Notes under the pieces: generated by a model
What the model saw: only the letters and a program-made list of their open reading frames with translations
The model's database searches: none
Told to the model about the DNA's origin: nothing
Program-made: the position numbers and the translations under genes
DNA from: Ruminococcus flavefaciens
GTDB taxonomy: Bacteria > Bacteroidota > Bacteroidia > Bacteroidales > P3
DNA length: 64,000 nucleotides
Assembly: GCA_023667315.1 (NCBI GenBank)
Contig: JAMPAI010000001.1
Location: 180,820-244,819, forward strand
Direction of reading: 5' to 3'
In this document: positions 63,674 through 64,000 of the stretch, piece after piece
How positions within the stretch are numbered: position 1 is the stretch's first letter
Layout: every line of letters begins with the position of its first letter

Positions 63674-64000
63674 TTAGCGTTTCCTGAAAATCCGCAACAG
63701 AATCATCAGCGTGATGATGATGGCGGAGAATCCCATGAAGTATTTGCCGCTGTGATAGTCGGGCGCGAGCGCCAACAGCAGCACCGAGCCGATAAACAGC
63801 CCAATAAGCAGTATGGCCAGCACGATGCGGTTGCCGATGTTGCGCAGGGCCTTGTTGGTGGAATCGGCATTGTCCATGCGTATCTCGTGCGCGATTTTTC
63901 CTTCCTTGATCTTATAGAGGATCTCGTTGATCTGGTTGGGCAGGCTGCGCGCCAGGCTTACGTAATCGCCCACGGTGTCGAACACCGCCCCCGCCACCTT
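63674..64000 (-). CDS. C-terminal end of a UbiB/ABC1-family atypical kinase (start outside window)
   Basis: The frame is open to the right edge; at least 109 codons are present. The sequence fits the C-terminus of UbiB/AarF proteins: LARSLPNQINEILYKIKEGKI, a basic linker, then two membrane segments (IVLAILLIGLFIGSVLLLAL and a second about 15 residues later) and a basic end RIFRKR. UbiB ATPases support quinone synthesis or lipid handling at the membrane. The kinase core is not visible, so the family call rests on this tail. Confidence 0.75.
   Translation of the reverse strand, partial: KVAGAVFDTVGDYVSLARSLPNQINEILYKIKEGKIAHEIRMDNADSTNKALRNIGNRIVLAILLIGLFIGSVLLLALAPDYHSGKYFMGFSAIIITLMILLRIFRKR

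Overview
The window looks like about 64 kb of chromosome from a GC-rich member of the Bacteroidota, most likely Bacteroidales. Four things point there. Type IX secretion system (T9SS) sorting domains end several large exported proteins. PorV, PorP/SprF-like and PorE-like parts of that system are present. Promoters carry the Bacteroidota -7 box TAnnTTTG, mostly as TATCTTTG. The FtsL, MurE, MraY, FtsA and FtsZ proteins are of Bacteroidota type. I cannot place it at genus level. Genes are dense and most coding DNA is GC-rich, but the starts of a few surface-protein genes are much more AT-rich. I found no tRNA, rRNA, CRISPR array, transposase or phage gene.

Layout. 1-5.3 kb: the end of a tandem-repeat protein, a T9SS cargo protein with dockerin-like and cohesin-like segments, and a C69 dipeptidase. 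5.4-19.3 kb: a surface-protein operon with a 3222-residue PKD-like repeat protein ending in a type B (gliding-type) T9SS signal, a TPR/propeller/OmpA/SPOR protein and a PorP/SprF-like barrel. 19.4-20.9 kb: bactofilin and gcvT, closed by a terminator. 21.2-36.6 kb: the division and cell-wall (dcw) cluster mraZ-rsmH-ftsL-ftsI-murE-mraY-murD-ftsW-murG-murC-ftsQ-ftsA-ftsZ, closed by a bidirectional terminator. On the minus strand, 36.6-41.2 kb: ispF, porV and B12-dependent nrdJ. 41.2-46.3 kb: a regulatory region with a duplicated promoter, an M49-type lipoprotein peptidase, gpsA and a secreted nuclease. 46.3-52.3 kb: an orphan T9SS sorting domain, a second repeat adhesin-like protein of mosaic composition and two small barrels. 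52.4-64 kb: a PPi-type phosphofructokinase, a TPR protein, a PorE-like OmpA protein, an S9 peptidase, a cobalamin adenosyltransferase, small exported proteins, a PhnP-like hydrolase, thyA and the end of a UbiB-family gene.

The most striking observation is murD. In an otherwise complete dcw cluster, this gene encodes only 182 residues: the C-terminal ligase domain and its lead-in helix. The UDP-MurNAc-L-Ala-binding and ATP-binding domains are absent, and only 10 bases separate it from mraY. The remaining domain keeps its conserved motifs and reading frame, so it looks maintained and not decayed. Either a second murD or a separate N-terminal half lies elsewhere, or this lineage makes the D-Glu addition differently.

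Other points of interest are helically phased TGGGN repeats at the mraZ promoter that look like a MraZ operator, a 74-bp direct duplication carrying a whole promoter, a free-standing T9SS sorting domain, a 32-bp perfect palindrome inside ftsI, and an OmpA protein that also has a SPOR-like domain.
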